From assembly GCF_009928525.1 (NCBI RefSeq), contig NZ_JAABOK010000007.1:372001-436000 (forward strand): 64,000 bases of DNA. The letters are read 5' to 3'. Positions 34,938 through 43,674 of the stretch are shown here, piece by piece. Under the pieces are notes generated by a model. It saw nothing but the letters and a program-made list of their open reading frames with translations, was not told where the DNA came from and searched no databases. Position numbers and translations under genes: made by a program. The first letter of the stretch is position 1; every line of letters begins with the position of its first letter. The stretch is from Chitinophaga solisilvae (GTDB lineage: Bacteria > Bacteroidota > Bacteroidia > Chitinophagales > Chitinophagaceae).

Positions 34938-36344
34938 CTACAGTCTGGCTGCCGCATTTTTACCGGCGGACCGGTCTATAAATTCGTTGAGCTGTTCTAC
35001 AGCCAGCCGTTTGGCCACTATTTTCTTCTTTTCATCCAGCAGGTATACTACCGGTGTGCTGTATACATCATACAGGCGGCGGTAATTGCTGGCAGGTTCC
35101 GGATCGGAAGCGTGGATCCAGCCGTTGAGTTTATGTTCTTTAATAAAGCTGAGCCACTCTTCGCGGGTACCTTCTGTTTTAACCCCGATCATAGCCACGC
35201 CCTTATTTTTCCAGCTGGCTTTATAGGCAGAGTCCAGGCGGGGAACTTCTGTTTTACAATGGCCGCAGGTAGGGTCCCAGAATACAAGTACCGTGAATTT
35301 AGCCTGGGTTTTATAGAGAGAAACGGGTCTGGAGGCAGTATCCTTTAATTCCAGCGGGGCGGCCTGCTGCCCGATGAGGTTCGGGGCAAGCGTATAAGCC
35401 CTGTTGACAATCTTGTTCAGTTGTTCGGCATTGAGCCAGAAGGCTTCTCCCGGAACGTAGTATTTCTCTACCAGGTGCACAAAAACGCCGTCCATGCCCA
35501 TGTAGGGAGAGCTTTCATAATTATAGGTCAGCCACCACAACACATATTTGAAGGTTTCCTTGCTTTTCCGGGTCATGGCGATGAGGGCATCGCAGTCGGC
35601 ATTGATAGAGTCCGGCATATTTACGACCAGCTGGGAGAAATACTTTTTCAACTTGCCTTCCAGCACAGGGGTTCTTACCAGGCGATCGCTGGCGAGATCC
35701 ACTTCGTCCCAGTAGTGAGCCTTGAAATACCGGTATGCAAAGGAAGAGTCTTCACCCGTGGGTTTCTGCGGAATTTCCGGTTCCTTCATGGCCTTGAAAA
35801 TAGTGGCCAGCAGGGTACCGGGGTGTTTGGTTATCAGATCGTTACGGTATTCCTGTACTTTTTTCCCCAACGCCTGCTGCTGCGGCGCTATGCTGGCGGA
35901 ATCGGCAGCCGTATGCGCGTTTTTCAGCTGTTCAGTGATGGCAGCAGCCTGAGATTCGAGCTGGTAGATAAATTTATTATAGGCTAAAAACAGGTCATTG
36001 TCGGCCGAATTTTTATATACCGTTTTATTGACCAGGTCAGTAGTATCGATGGTTACGGCAAACACCTGCTGCTTATCGATCAGGGTTTCCAGGTATTTCT
36101 GTTTACCGGGCAGTACAATGAGGTAAATACCGGGCAGCAGCGGGGTTTTGCCTTTCAGCACCGCTTCTCCTGCAGCATTCACTTCGGTGGAATCGGCCAG
36201 ATAGGTGGTCCGGCCCATGTAATTGGCCAGGAACAGCTTTCCGCTGGTATAGTTTTTCAGCTTAACCGTAAGCTGGTAGCCCTGCGCATGCAGGTGTAAC
36301 TGGATAGTGAGCGCTGCCAGGAGCAGGAAAAATATCTTACGCAT
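34938..36344 (-). CDS. TlpA-like thiol-disulfide oxidoreductase with DUF4369 domain
   Basis: It is 468 residues from the Met beginning MRKIFFLLLAALTIQL, which gives a clean signal peptide; another Met 5 codons upstream is possible. The N-terminal part (GYQLTVKLKNYTSGKLFLA) matches DUF4369. The middle helical part resembles DUF5106. The C-terminal thioredoxin fold has the active site FWDPTCGHCKTEVP (CxxC) and the cis-Pro region YSTPVVYLLDE. Such periplasmic proteins reduce disulfides in exported proteins or cytochromes. No partner genes are nearby. A small hairpin (34891-34914) follows the gene. Confidence 0.92.
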   Translation of the reverse strand: MRKIFFLLLAALTIQLHLHAQGYQLTVKLKNYTSGKLFLANYMGRTTYLADSTEVNAAGEAVLKGKTPLLPGIYLIVLPGKQKYLETLIDKQQVFAVTIDTTDLVNKTVYKNSADNDLFLAYNKFIYQLESQAAAITEQLKNAHTAADSASIAPQQQALGKKVQEYRNDLITKHPGTLLATIFKAMKEPEIPQKPTGEDSSFAYRYFKAHYWDEVDLASDRLVRTPVLEGKLKKYFSQLVVNMPDSINADCDALIAMTRKSKETFKYVLWWLTYNYESSPYMGMDGVFVHLVEKYYVPGEAFWLNAEQLNKIVNRAYTLAPNLIGQQAAPLELKDTASRPVSLYKTQAKFTVLVFWDPTCGHCKTEVPRLDSAYKASWKNKGVAMIGVKTEGTREEWLSFIKEHKLNGWIHASDPEPASNYRRLYDVYSTPVVYLLDEKKKIVAKRLAVEQLNEFIDRSAGKNAAARL

Positions 36345-36428
36345 AGGATTTGATGGCAATATGTAAAAATACGGGGAAAAAAGGTAAATGCTATATCCTT
36401 TTAAGATTAACGATTCACTAAATCCAGT

Positions 36429-36436
36429 TACCTTTG
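36429..36436 (+). promoter_or_regulatory. -7 box deciding the rlmD start (TACCTTTG)
   Basis: TACCTTTG ends 5 nt before GTG 36442. An upstream in-frame ATG at 36388 lies before the promoter and cannot be in this transcript. The geometry is leaderless. Confidence 0.6.
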
Positions 36437-36441
36437 CAGCC

Positions 36442-37851
36442 GTGAGGAAAAAAAATGTTGTTTTAGAAAACGTACCTGTATCCGGCTATGCCGCAGAAGG
36501 TAAGGCCCTGGCGCGGCAAGACGGTAAAGTGATCTTTATTGAAGGCGGCGTAATGCCCGGCGATATCGTGGATGTCAGGCTCAGTAAAAACAAAAAAGAC
36601 TGGGCAGAAGGCAAGGCCATTCATATCCACTCCTATTCGGACAAGCGCATTACTCCGTTCTGCCAGCATTTTGGCGTTTGCGGCGGCTGTAAATGGCAGA
36701 TGATGCCTTACAGTCTTCAGCTGGAATATAAGCAGCAGCAGGTAGCGGACCATCTGCAGCGCATCGGCAGGTTGCAACTGCCGGAAATGAGCCCAATCCT
36801 GGGTTCGGCGCATACGCAGCACTACCGCAACAAGCTGGAGTTTACTTTCAGCAACAAAGCCTATCTCACCAACGAGGAAATACAGGCCAACAACGGCGAA
36901 ATACCTGTTAAACCGGCTCTGGGTTTCCATGTTCCCAAACTGTTTGACAAAGTACTTGATATCAACACCTGCTACCTGATGCAGGAACCGGTAAACCTGA
37001 TCCGTAACACGATCCGGGATTATGCCATCAGTCATGACCTCTCCTTTTACAATATCCGTTCTCAGGAAGGCTGGCTGCGCAACCTGGTTGTCAGACTTTG
37101 TACTACCGGAGAAATTATGGTAAACCTGGTAATTCATCATGAAGACAAGGCCAACCGGGTTGCCCTGCTGGATCACCTCCTGAAAACGGTTCCTGCCATT
37201 ACTACGGTATTGTATACCCTGAATCCGAAAAAGAACGATTCTATATTTGACCTGGAACCGAAGATATATTTTGGCAAAGGGTATGCAGAGGAGAAGCTGG
37301 AGGATTTTGTATTTAAGATAGGTCCCAAGTCTTTCTTCCAGACCAATACCTACCAGGGGGAAGTATTGTACAGGGTTACCCGCGATTTTGCCGGACTTAC
37401 CGGTAATGAGGTTGTATATGATCTCTATTGCGGTACCGGCAGTATCGGTATTTTCGTATCCAGGAAAGCCCGTAAGGTAGTAGGTATAGAGCTGATAAAA
37501 GAAGCGATTGACGATGCAAGGGAAAACGCCGCCATGAATAATGTGGACAATGCGGAATTTTTTGCAGGGGATGTAGTGGATATTTGCAATGATGAATTTT
37601 TTGCACATCACGGGCAACCGGATGTGATTATTACAGACCCTCCGAGAGCGGGCATGCATGAAAAGCTGGTGGATAAACTCCTGGAAATCGGAGCCCCCAA
37701 AATCGTATATGTAAGCTGTAACCCCGCAACACAGGCCAGAGACCTGGCTTTGCTGGATGCGCTGTACACGGTGGAAAAAGTACAACCAGTAGATATGTTT
37801 CCGCATACCCACCACATCGAAAATGTGGTGTTGCTGAAAAAAAGAAGTTAA
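36442..37851 (+). CDS. rlmD: 23S rRNA (uracil-C5)-methyltransferase, RlmD/TrmA family
   Basis: This SAM-dependent enzyme methylates C5 of a uridine in 23S rRNA (U1939 type) or tRNA. It is 469 residues from GTG 36442 (RKKNVVLENVPVSGYAAEG). The order is an N-terminal TRAM-like domain (GGVMPGDIVDVRLSK), a Fe-S cluster motif FCQHFGVCGGCKW, a SAM fold (VYDLYCGTGSIGIF), TDPPRAGMH, and the catalytic Cys in VYVSCNPATQARD. RlmD, RlmC and TrmA are hard to separate by eye; RlmD-like is most probable in this phylum. A rhomboid gene follows 12 nt later. Confidence 0.9.
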   Translation: MRKKNVVLENVPVSGYAAEGKALARQDGKVIFIEGGVMPGDIVDVRLSKNKKDWAEGKAIHIHSYSDKRITPFCQHFGVCGGCKWQMMPYSLQLEYKQQQVADHLQRIGRLQLPEMSPILGSAHTQHYRNKLEFTFSNKAYLTNEEIQANNGEIPVKPALGFHVPKLFDKVLDINTCYLMQEPVNLIRNTIRDYAISHDLSFYNIRSQEGWLRNLVVRLCTTGEIMVNLVIHHEDKANRVALLDHLLKTVPAITTVLYTLNPKKNDSIFDLEPKIYFGKGYAEEKLEDFVFKIGPKSFFQTNTYQGEVLYRVTRDFAGLTGNEVVYDLYCGTGSIGIFVSRKARKVVGIELIKEAIDDARENAAMNNVDNAEFFAGDVVDICNDEFFAHHGQPDVIITDPPRAGMHEKLVDKLLEIGAPKIVYVSCNPATQARDLALLDALYTVEKVQPVDMFPHTHHIENVVLLKKRS

Positions 37852-37863
37852 TAAACAGATACA

Positions 37864-38697
37864 ATGAACGAGTACAGGCCCGGAAAATTTCAGTTTTTAC
37901 CGCTGGTGATCAAAAACCTGATGATCATTAACGGATTGGTTTGGTTGGTTCAGATGACCCTGCTGAAAAAGTACGGGTATGATATGAACGATCTCTTTGC
38001 CCTGCATTACTGGGGTTCTGAGTTATTCAGGCCGCACCAGTTCATTACCCACCTGTTTATGCACTCTACGGCAGGGCCGATGCACCTCATCTTTAACATG
38101 TTTACGTTGTGGATGTTTGGCGCTACCCTCGAAAACCTCTGGGGGCCCAAGCGTTTCCTCATCTTCTACATCATCTGCGGATTAGGGGCTGCCTTATGTT
38201 ATATGGGCGTGCTCACTTACGAGAATATGACGCTGACAAAATATGCCAATGCATTCCTGCATGACCCGAGTTATGCTAACTTCGCCCTACTGGACAACAA
38301 AGTAGGTCTGAGTGATGAAAGCACCAGCATTGACAGCCTCAGAGCGGCATTTTCCTCCCACCCCGACAATCCGGAGATCATTGAAATCTGCAAACTGTAC
38401 GTAAAAGAATATATGATCCGCTACCGGAATATCCCTACAGTGGGGGCTTCCGGCGCTATCTACGGTATTCTTTTCGGATTTGGATATTTATTCCCGAATA
38501 CGATTATTCTGTTTTCCTTCCTCTTTCCGGTGAAAGCCAAATATTTTGTCGGCTTTCTTATTCTGATGGAACTGTGGGGTGGCATACAGAATGCGCCGGG
38601 CGATAACGTAGCACACTTTGCGCACCTTGGCGGCGCGCTTTTTGCATATCTGCTTCTCAAAGCATGGAGTAAGAAAAACCGGACGGATTTTTATTAG
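37864..38697 (+). CDS. Rhomboid family intramembrane serine protease (active-site residues intact)
   Basis: Rhomboids cleave substrates within the membrane using a Ser-His dyad. The 277 residues contain the Asn/His helix MHLIFNMFTLWMFG, the catalytic Ser in GASG (residues 194-197, Ser196) and the catalytic His in AHFAHLGGAL (His254). A soluble insert of about 65 residues lies between membrane helices near 118-185. It starts 12 nt after rlmD and is followed after 47 nt by a second rhomboid, so all three may share a transcript. Substrate unknown. Confidence 0.93.
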   Translation: MNEYRPGKFQFLPLVIKNLMIINGLVWLVQMTLLKKYGYDMNDLFALHYWGSELFRPHQFITHLFMHSTAGPMHLIFNMFTLWMFGATLENLWGPKRFLIFYIICGLGAALCYMGVLTYENMTLTKYANAFLHDPSYANFALLDNKVGLSDESTSIDSLRAAFSSHPDNPEIIEICKLYVKEYMIRYRNIPTVGASGAIYGILFGFGYLFPNTIILFSFLFPVKAKYFVGFLILMELWGGIQNAPGDNVAHFAHLGGALFAYLLLKAWSKKNRTDFY

Positions 38698-38744
38698 TAC
38701 GAACTGTATTAAGCCGTAATTTTATATTGAAAATATTTTGTGCC

Positions 38745-39665
38745 ATGCATGCGCTGGAAAAAGAGAAATTGCCCCGCCTCTCCCTGGGAGAAGGCCGGAA
38801 TATGGTTACACAATTAGTTGTTTTTAACCTTACCGTTTTCATCTTTCTGTTCTTTACACTGGTAATTTACAAGATGGAAAATGTAGGTCAGGCCAGGTTC
38901 TACCAGGATATTATGACCTGGTTAAGACTGCCGGCCGGTGCGGCCACCCTCCTCACGAGGCCCTGGACGCTCCTTACCTCCCTGTTTACACATATCGGGG
39001 TAATGCACATCTTCACCAACATGGTGTGGCTGTGGTGCTTTGGTACTTTCCTGCAGCACATCGCAGGATATCAGCGCATATTGCCGGTGTACCTTTTTGG
39101 CGGTATTATCGGTAACCTGTTTTATGTAGGTGCGGTACAGGCTATTCCCGCATTGCACCCGCTTATCTCCAACGGAAATATTACCGGCGCAGGCCCTGCT
39201 GTCATGGCAATTGCTGCCGGCGCTACGCTCATATCTCCCCGCTACCGCATTTTCCCGCTGCTGGCAGGTGGTATCCCCCTGTGGGTAATCACTCTTGTTT
39301 ATACCGGCCTCTCTGTAGGCACCAGCATCAGTGAAACGGCAGGCATCGCGCATATCTTCCAGCTCGCCGGCGGCGCACTGGCCGGCATGTTGTTTATGTA
39401 CAGCTGGAGAAAAGGCCGCGACCTGGGCGCAGGCTTCAACCGCCTTATCTTCAAACTGACGCACGTTTTCCATCCTGCCTCCCAGCAGATAGATCCGGAT
39501 ACCCTCAAACAGGCTATTCCCGGCGCCGATCATCAGCCTTACAAACGTGTCGGTGTAGTGCCGGAACAACGCCTGAATGAAATACTTGATAAGATCAGCG
39601 AAAGCGGTATAGATTCACTCACTCCCGAAGAAAGAGAAACGTTGCTGCGTGCCAGCAACCCATAA
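38745..39665 (+). CDS. Rhomboid-like protein lacking both catalytic residues, with DUF6576 tail
   Basis: It is 306 residues from ATG 38745; an in-frame TTG at 38727 is less likely because a near -7 box (TATTTTG) ends 4 nt before the ATG. The rhomboid fold is clear: MHIFTNMVWLWCFG and several membrane helices. At the catalytic Ser site the sequence is GAGPAVMA (residues 148-155) instead of GASG. At the His site it is AHIFQLAGG instead of AHLGG, a Gln in place of His. The C-terminal SGIDSLTPEERETLL is the DUF6576 domain. It is probably a pseudoprotease acting as a scaffold or regulator. Confidence 0.9.
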   Translation: MHALEKEKLPRLSLGEGRNMVTQLVVFNLTVFIFLFFTLVIYKMENVGQARFYQDIMTWLRLPAGAATLLTRPWTLLTSLFTHIGVMHIFTNMVWLWCFGTFLQHIAGYQRILPVYLFGGIIGNLFYVGAVQAIPALHPLISNGNITGAGPAVMAIAAGATLISPRYRIFPLLAGGIPLWVITLVYTGLSVGTSISETAGIAHIFQLAGGALAGMLFMYSWRKGRDLGAGFNRLIFKLTHVFHPASQQIDPDTLKQAIPGADHQPYKRVGVVPEQRLNEILDKISESGIDSLTPEERETLLRASNP

Positions 39666-39674
39666 AATATTTAA

Positions 39675-39762
39675 TCATTTTAATTATTTGAGATTTGGTT
39701 ATTTCGCGTCCCGACATACTATTTTCAGGACCCGAATAATCAAATCTCAAATAATGAAATGA
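39675..39762. repeat. Inverted repeat, element 6 (carries a start codon)
   Basis: Arms 39675-39711 and 39728-39762 pair with a few mismatches and a loop of about 16 nt. The outer part is TCATTT and ATTATTTGAGATTTG. It begins about 10 nt after the rhomboid stop. The ATG of the next gene (39759-39761) is inside the right arm. Confidence 0.8.
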
Positions 39763-40826
39763 CAAAATGGATTTGTGGTTTTTTGATAACGGCTTTGTTG
39801 CTCAGCGCGTATCTCCCGTTTCTTAACCCCGGCAGCTACTGGCCCGCAGGCTTTGCCGCACTGATTTTTCCCCTTGTTTTTATCGGTGTTGCCCTTACGC
39901 TCCCCTGCTGGCTCTTTCTCAAAAGACAATACATCTGGTGGATACTGGGCGCATTGGTACTATGTACCGGGCCAGCTCTGCAGACCTGGGGCGTCCGCTT
40001 CCTTAACGAAAATAATCCGGTCTCTCCTGCTGCCGGTCAATTCAGTATTATGACCTATAACACCAGCAGTATGGGTGTTACGAACTTTAAGGTAAATCCT
40101 GCCATGAGAGCCGGTGTATACGATATGGTGCGTGCCACATCGCCGGATATACTGTGTATGCAGGAATTCTACACGAACGATAAGCCGGACCTGTCAAGGA
40201 ATATCGACAGCCTGCGGAAGATCGGCAGGTACCCCTATCATTACTTTACCTGCGACTGGACCGCATGGAACACCTGGTACTATGGCATTGTGCTGTTTTC
40301 CAGATATCCGGTTGTTGCCGCCGCCAATATTCCCTGCAACAGCAACGCGGTCGGGAGCGGCCGCAGCATACTGCAGGCGGATGTGCTGCTGAACGGAGAT
40401 ACCATCCGGATTTTTTCAGCCCAGCTGATTTCATATATGCTTCACCGTGATGACTTCGAACAGCTGAAATCTCTGCGTTCTGTAAACCTGATCCGGAAGA
40501 TGAAACGCACTTTCGCTGAGAGGGCAGAGCAGGCAAAGCTGCTGGCAGCACTGGTAGCAGCCAGCCCCTACCCGGCGGTTGTCTGTGCAGACCTGAACGA
40601 TACGCCGGCTTCTTATACCTACCGGACCGTCAGCAGCGGCCTGCAGGACGCTTTTCTGCAATCGGGCAGCGGCTGGGGCCGTACTTTATCCTATTTGTCG
40701 CCCACCCTGCGGATTGATTACATCCTGCCGCAGCATCGCTTCAGCGTCCATTCCTGTAAGGTTTTCAGGATGCCGTTATCGGAGCATTATCCGGTTATGG
40801 CCCGGCTGTCTTTGAAAAAACATTAA
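39759..40826 (+). CDS. Membrane-anchored endonuclease/exonuclease/phosphatase family protein (copy 1)
   Basis: The 355-residue protein starts with two or three membrane helices (ICGFLITALLLSAYLPF, GFAALIFPLVFIGVALTL, WWILGALVLCTGPAL) and ends in an EEP catalytic domain: SIMTYNTSSMG, ILCMQEFYTND (metal-binding Glu), VCADLNDTPASY (Asn/Asp) and LSEHYPVMA (Asp/His site, here Glu-His). The family includes DNases, RNases and phosphoesterases; the substrate is not clear. The start codon lies inside inverted-repeat element 6. A paralogue follows 5 nt later. Confidence 0.9.
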   Translation: MTKWICGFLITALLLSAYLPFLNPGSYWPAGFAALIFPLVFIGVALTLPCWLFLKRQYIWWILGALVLCTGPALQTWGVRFLNENNPVSPAAGQFSIMTYNTSSMGVTNFKVNPAMRAGVYDMVRATSPDILCMQEFYTNDKPDLSRNIDSLRKIGRYPYHYFTCDWTAWNTWYYGIVLFSRYPVVAAANIPCNSNAVGSGRSILQADVLLNGDTIRIFSAQLISYMLHRDDFEQLKSLRSVNLIRKMKRTFAERAEQAKLLAALVAASPYPAVVCADLNDTPASYTYRTVSSGLQDAFLQSGSGWGRTLSYLSPTLRIDYILPQHRFSVHSCKVFRMPLSEHYPVMARLSLKKH

Positions 40827-40831
40827 CTTTA

Positions 40832-41998
40832 TTGTTTCAACAAAGTGCGTACGCGGTGCGATTTTTAAGACTATTTACGAAAGGCTTTTTCCTGATCATC
40901 AATCTGGCGGTGGTAATCCTTTTCCTGGCCGCCTGCCTCGCGCCGTATATTTCACCGGCCTGGTTCTGGCCTATCAGTTTTCTCACGCTGGCCTTTCCCT
41001 TTCTGCTGGGAATGCTGGTGATATTTCTTGTGGGATGGCTGTTTTTTAACTATAAATACACCTTATTATCGCTCATCGCCATATTGCTGGGCTGGAAGTC
41101 TATCAGCGCTTTTATTGCCTTTCACCTGCCCTCCGGCAATAAGCCCCTGAGCGGGCCTCAAAGCCTGACGGTAATGAGCTACAATGTGGCCCAGTTTGGC
41201 TTGTATCGGGAAAAAGACAGTAAATACAACCGCCAGGCCATGTTTGCCCTGATAAAAAAGCAGGAGCCCGATATTGCCTGCTTCCAGGATTTCTATACTT
41301 CCGAAAAAAAGAATGATTTTAATAACCGGGAGGATATCTCCAAAGAGATGCAGCTGCCCTACCGCTATTTCTCCAGTGATTTCAACCGGAACGGTATGCA
41401 GCACTGGGGCTCCATCATCTATTCAAAATATCCTATTATTGCGTCGGACAAGGTGAAGATGAGTGTGGGGCCGCTGAGTGAAAGCCTGATCTATGCCGAC
41501 ATCGTAAAAGATGACGATACCATCCGGATAGTGAACATGCACCTGGAATCCTACCGCTTTAATGCGAAGGACTATAATGCCATCAGGAAGATAAAAAATC
41601 AGGAAGATACAGGCCTGGTAGCCACCAAAAGTATTGTGCAGAAAATGCGGGAAGCGTATATACGCCGCAGTCAACAAGCCGATATTGTAGGTAATTTCAT
41701 CCGTCAGAGCCCTTATCCGGTCATAGTATGCGGCGATTTTAACGATACGCCGTCTTCCTATACCTACTTCACCATTAAGGGCGACCTTCAGGACGCTTTT
41801 CTGAAAAAAGGGTTCGGTGTAGGACGTACTTTTAACGGACTGGCTCCTACCCTGCGAATAGATTATATATTTGCAAGTGATGACTTTAAGATAAACAGCT
41901 TCCGGAGAATCAATTCAGATCTTTCCGATCATTATCCTGTAATTGCCAACCTCAGCCTCGTGGGCAGCGGTGTACCGGAAGTAGAAGTTAATAAATAA
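40832..41998 (+). CDS. Membrane-anchored endonuclease/exonuclease/phosphatase family protein (copy 2)
   Basis: A 388-residue paralogue of the preceding gene. N-terminal membrane helices (KGFFLIINLAVVILFLAACL, FPFLLGMLVIFLVGWLFF, LSLIAILLGW) are followed by the EEP domain: LTVMSYNVAQFG, IACFQDFYTS (Asp where copy 1 has Glu), VIVCGDFNDTPSSY and LSDHYPVIANL. Metal-binding residues fit this family better than in copy 1. Start is uncertain: TTG 40832 gives the listed length; GTG 40856 is an alternative. The 5-nt spacing implies co-transcription. The cytoplasmic or periplasmic side of the catalytic domain cannot be decided by eye. Confidence 0.88.
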   Translation: MFQQSAYAVRFLRLFTKGFFLIINLAVVILFLAACLAPYISPAWFWPISFLTLAFPFLLGMLVIFLVGWLFFNYKYTLLSLIAILLGWKSISAFIAFHLPSGNKPLSGPQSLTVMSYNVAQFGLYREKDSKYNRQAMFALIKKQEPDIACFQDFYTSEKKNDFNNREDISKEMQLPYRYFSSDFNRNGMQHWGSIIYSKYPIIASDKVKMSVGPLSESLIYADIVKDDDTIRIVNMHLESYRFNAKDYNAIRKIKNQEDTGLVATKSIVQKMREAYIRRSQQADIVGNFIRQSPYPVIVCGDFNDTPSSYTYFTIKGDLQDAFLKKGFGVGRTFNGLAPTLRIDYIFASDDFKINSFRRINSDLSDHYPVIANLSLVGSGVPEVEVNK

Positions 41999-42080
41999 CA
42001 AGAATTATGAAAATGTTTAATATTTTGATGACTGACCGATGTTGTTGCCGGACCCGCTCATGAACGTCTGCAACAATATT

Positions 42081-42088
42081 TATCTTTG
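42081..42088 (+). promoter_or_regulatory. -7 box for cysS (TATCTTTG)
   Basis: Exact TAnnTTTG match 65 nt before the cysS ATG. The leader holds a short overlapping open frame (ATG 42105) that is probably not meaningful. Confidence 0.5.
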
Positions 42089-42153
42089 CATCCACCAATA
42101 AAAAATGAGTATCTGGTGGAGAAAAAACACCTGGATATTCCCAATTACAGCAT

Positions 42154-43650
42154 ATGTCAGAACTCAGAATATACAATTCATTACATCGTCAGAAAGAAGT
42201 ATTCACCCCTTTACATCCCGGTCACGTTGGAATGTACGTTTGCGGACCTACCGTATCCGGAGAATCGCACCTGGGTCATGCCCGCCCTTACATCACCTTT
42301 GATGTGGTATTCCGCTACCTGCAGTACCTGGGCTACAAAGTGCGTTATGTTCGTAACATCACTGATGCCGGCCACTTTGAAGAAGAAGGCCGCGCTGCGG
42401 AAGATAAAATTTCAAAAGGCGCCGTACTCGAAAAACTGGAGCCGATGGAACTGGTACAGAAATACACCAACCTGTATCACTGGGCCATGCTGCAGTTCGG
42501 CAACCTGGAACCCAGCATAGAACCCACCGCCACCGGTCATATCATTGAACAGATAGAAATGATCAGGAAGATCATAGAGAAAGGATATGCCTATGAGGTA
42601 GACGGCAGCGTGTATTTTGACGTAAAAAAATATGCCGCCAGCTATGACTACGGCATCCTCAGCGGACGTGTACTGGAAGACATGCTGGAAACTACCCGCG
42701 AGCTGGAAGGCCAGGACGAAAAAAGGAACAAGGCCGATTTCGCCCTCTGGAAAAAAGCGCCGCCGGAACACATTATGCGTTGGCCAAGCCCATGGGGCGA
42801 GGGTTTCCCCGGCTGGCACATTGAGTGCTCCGCGATGAGCGCCAAATACCTGGGTACCCAGTTCGACATTCACGGCGGTGGCATGGACCTGCAGTTCCCG
42901 CACCATGAATGCGAAATTGCCCAGAGCGAAGTAGCCCACGGTGACCTGATGGCCCGCTACTGGATGCACAACAACATGATTACCATCAACGGACGGAAAA
43001 TGGGTAAAGCGTATGGCAATACCATCAAGCTGACAGAAATGTTTACCGGAGAAAATCCGCAGCTGGAGAAAGCCTACAGCCCTATGACCGTACGTTTCTT
43101 TGTATTGCAGACCCAGTACCGCGGCACGCTCGATTTCTCCAACGAGGCCCTGCAGGCGGCAGAGAAAGGGCTGGCCCGCTTATGGTCGGCCTATGAAACG
43201 TTGCAGAAACTCAGCTGGACCGGCGGCAACGGCGGCATCAACGAAGAGCTGGACAAACAGGTACGCACCTGGTGCAACGAATGCGCGGAATTCATGAACG
43301 ATGACTTCAACACCGCAAAAGTGCTGGCCAACCTCTTTGAACTGACTCCAGTCATCAACTCGCTGAAAGGTGGTCAGGTAAAAATGCATGAAATCAGCGA
43401 AGATACTTTCCAGTTGCTGCAACAGACCTGGAAGACTTACCTGGTAGATATCCTGGGTATTCAGCAACCGTCTCTCACCAACGACGACAATAAACTTGAC
43501 GGCGTTTTGCAGATGCTGATTGAAATGCGGAAAGAAGCCAAAAGCCGCAAGGATTACGCCGCTTCCGACAAGATCCGCAACGAGCTGCTGGCCGTAGGTA
43601 TTCAACTCAAGGATGAGAAAGACGGAACGGTGTCCTACAGCATTCAATAA
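42154..43650 (+). CDS. cysS: Cysteinyl-tRNA synthetase
   Basis: This class I synthetase charges tRNA-Cys. The 498 residues match the family. A zinc-binding Cys is in [10 protein letters not shown], the HIGH-type motif is SHLGHARPY, and other zinc/active-site motifs are [10 protein letters not shown] and [14 protein letters not shown]. The KMSKS-type loop is [12 protein letters not shown], where Ala replaces the usual Ser. The C-terminal DALR-like domain shows [13 protein letters not shown]. It has its own promoter; the M28 peptidase gene follows after 24 nt. Confidence 0.97.
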   Translation: MSELRIYNSLHRQKEVFTPLHPGHVGMYVCGPTVSGESHLGHARPYITFDVVFRYLQYLGYKVRYVRNITDAGHFEEEGRAAEDKISKGAVLEKLEPMELVQKYTNLYHWAMLQFGNLEPSIEPTATGHIIEQIEMIRKIIEKGYAYEVDGSVYFDVKKYAASYDYGILSGRVLEDMLETTRELEGQDEKRNKADFALWKKAPPEHIMRWPSPWGEGFPGWHIECSAMSAKYLGTQFDIHGGGMDLQFPHHECEIAQSEVAHGDLMARYWMHNNMITINGRKMGKAYGNTIKLTEMFTGENPQLEKAYSPMTVRFFVLQTQYRGTLDFSNEALQAAEKGLARLWSAYETLQKLSWTGGNGGINEELDKQVRTWCNECAEFMNDDFNTAKVLANLFELTPVINSLKGGQVKMHEISEDTFQLLQQTWKTYLVDILGIQQPSLTNDDNKLDGVLQMLIEMRKEAKSRKDYAASDKIRNELLAVGIQLKDEKDGTVSYSIQ

Positions 43651-43674
43651 GCTAAAAAATATTCACGGAAGATA

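Noticed and set aside
36463-37815. 450-codon open frame antisense to rlmD
   Set aside because: Lies inside rlmD, Tyr/Phe/His-rich and without recognisable motif; a shadow frame.
42105-42302. Upstream frame overlapping the cysS start
   Set aside because: Out of frame with cysS, Trp-rich, no motif. cysS begins with its own conserved N-terminus.
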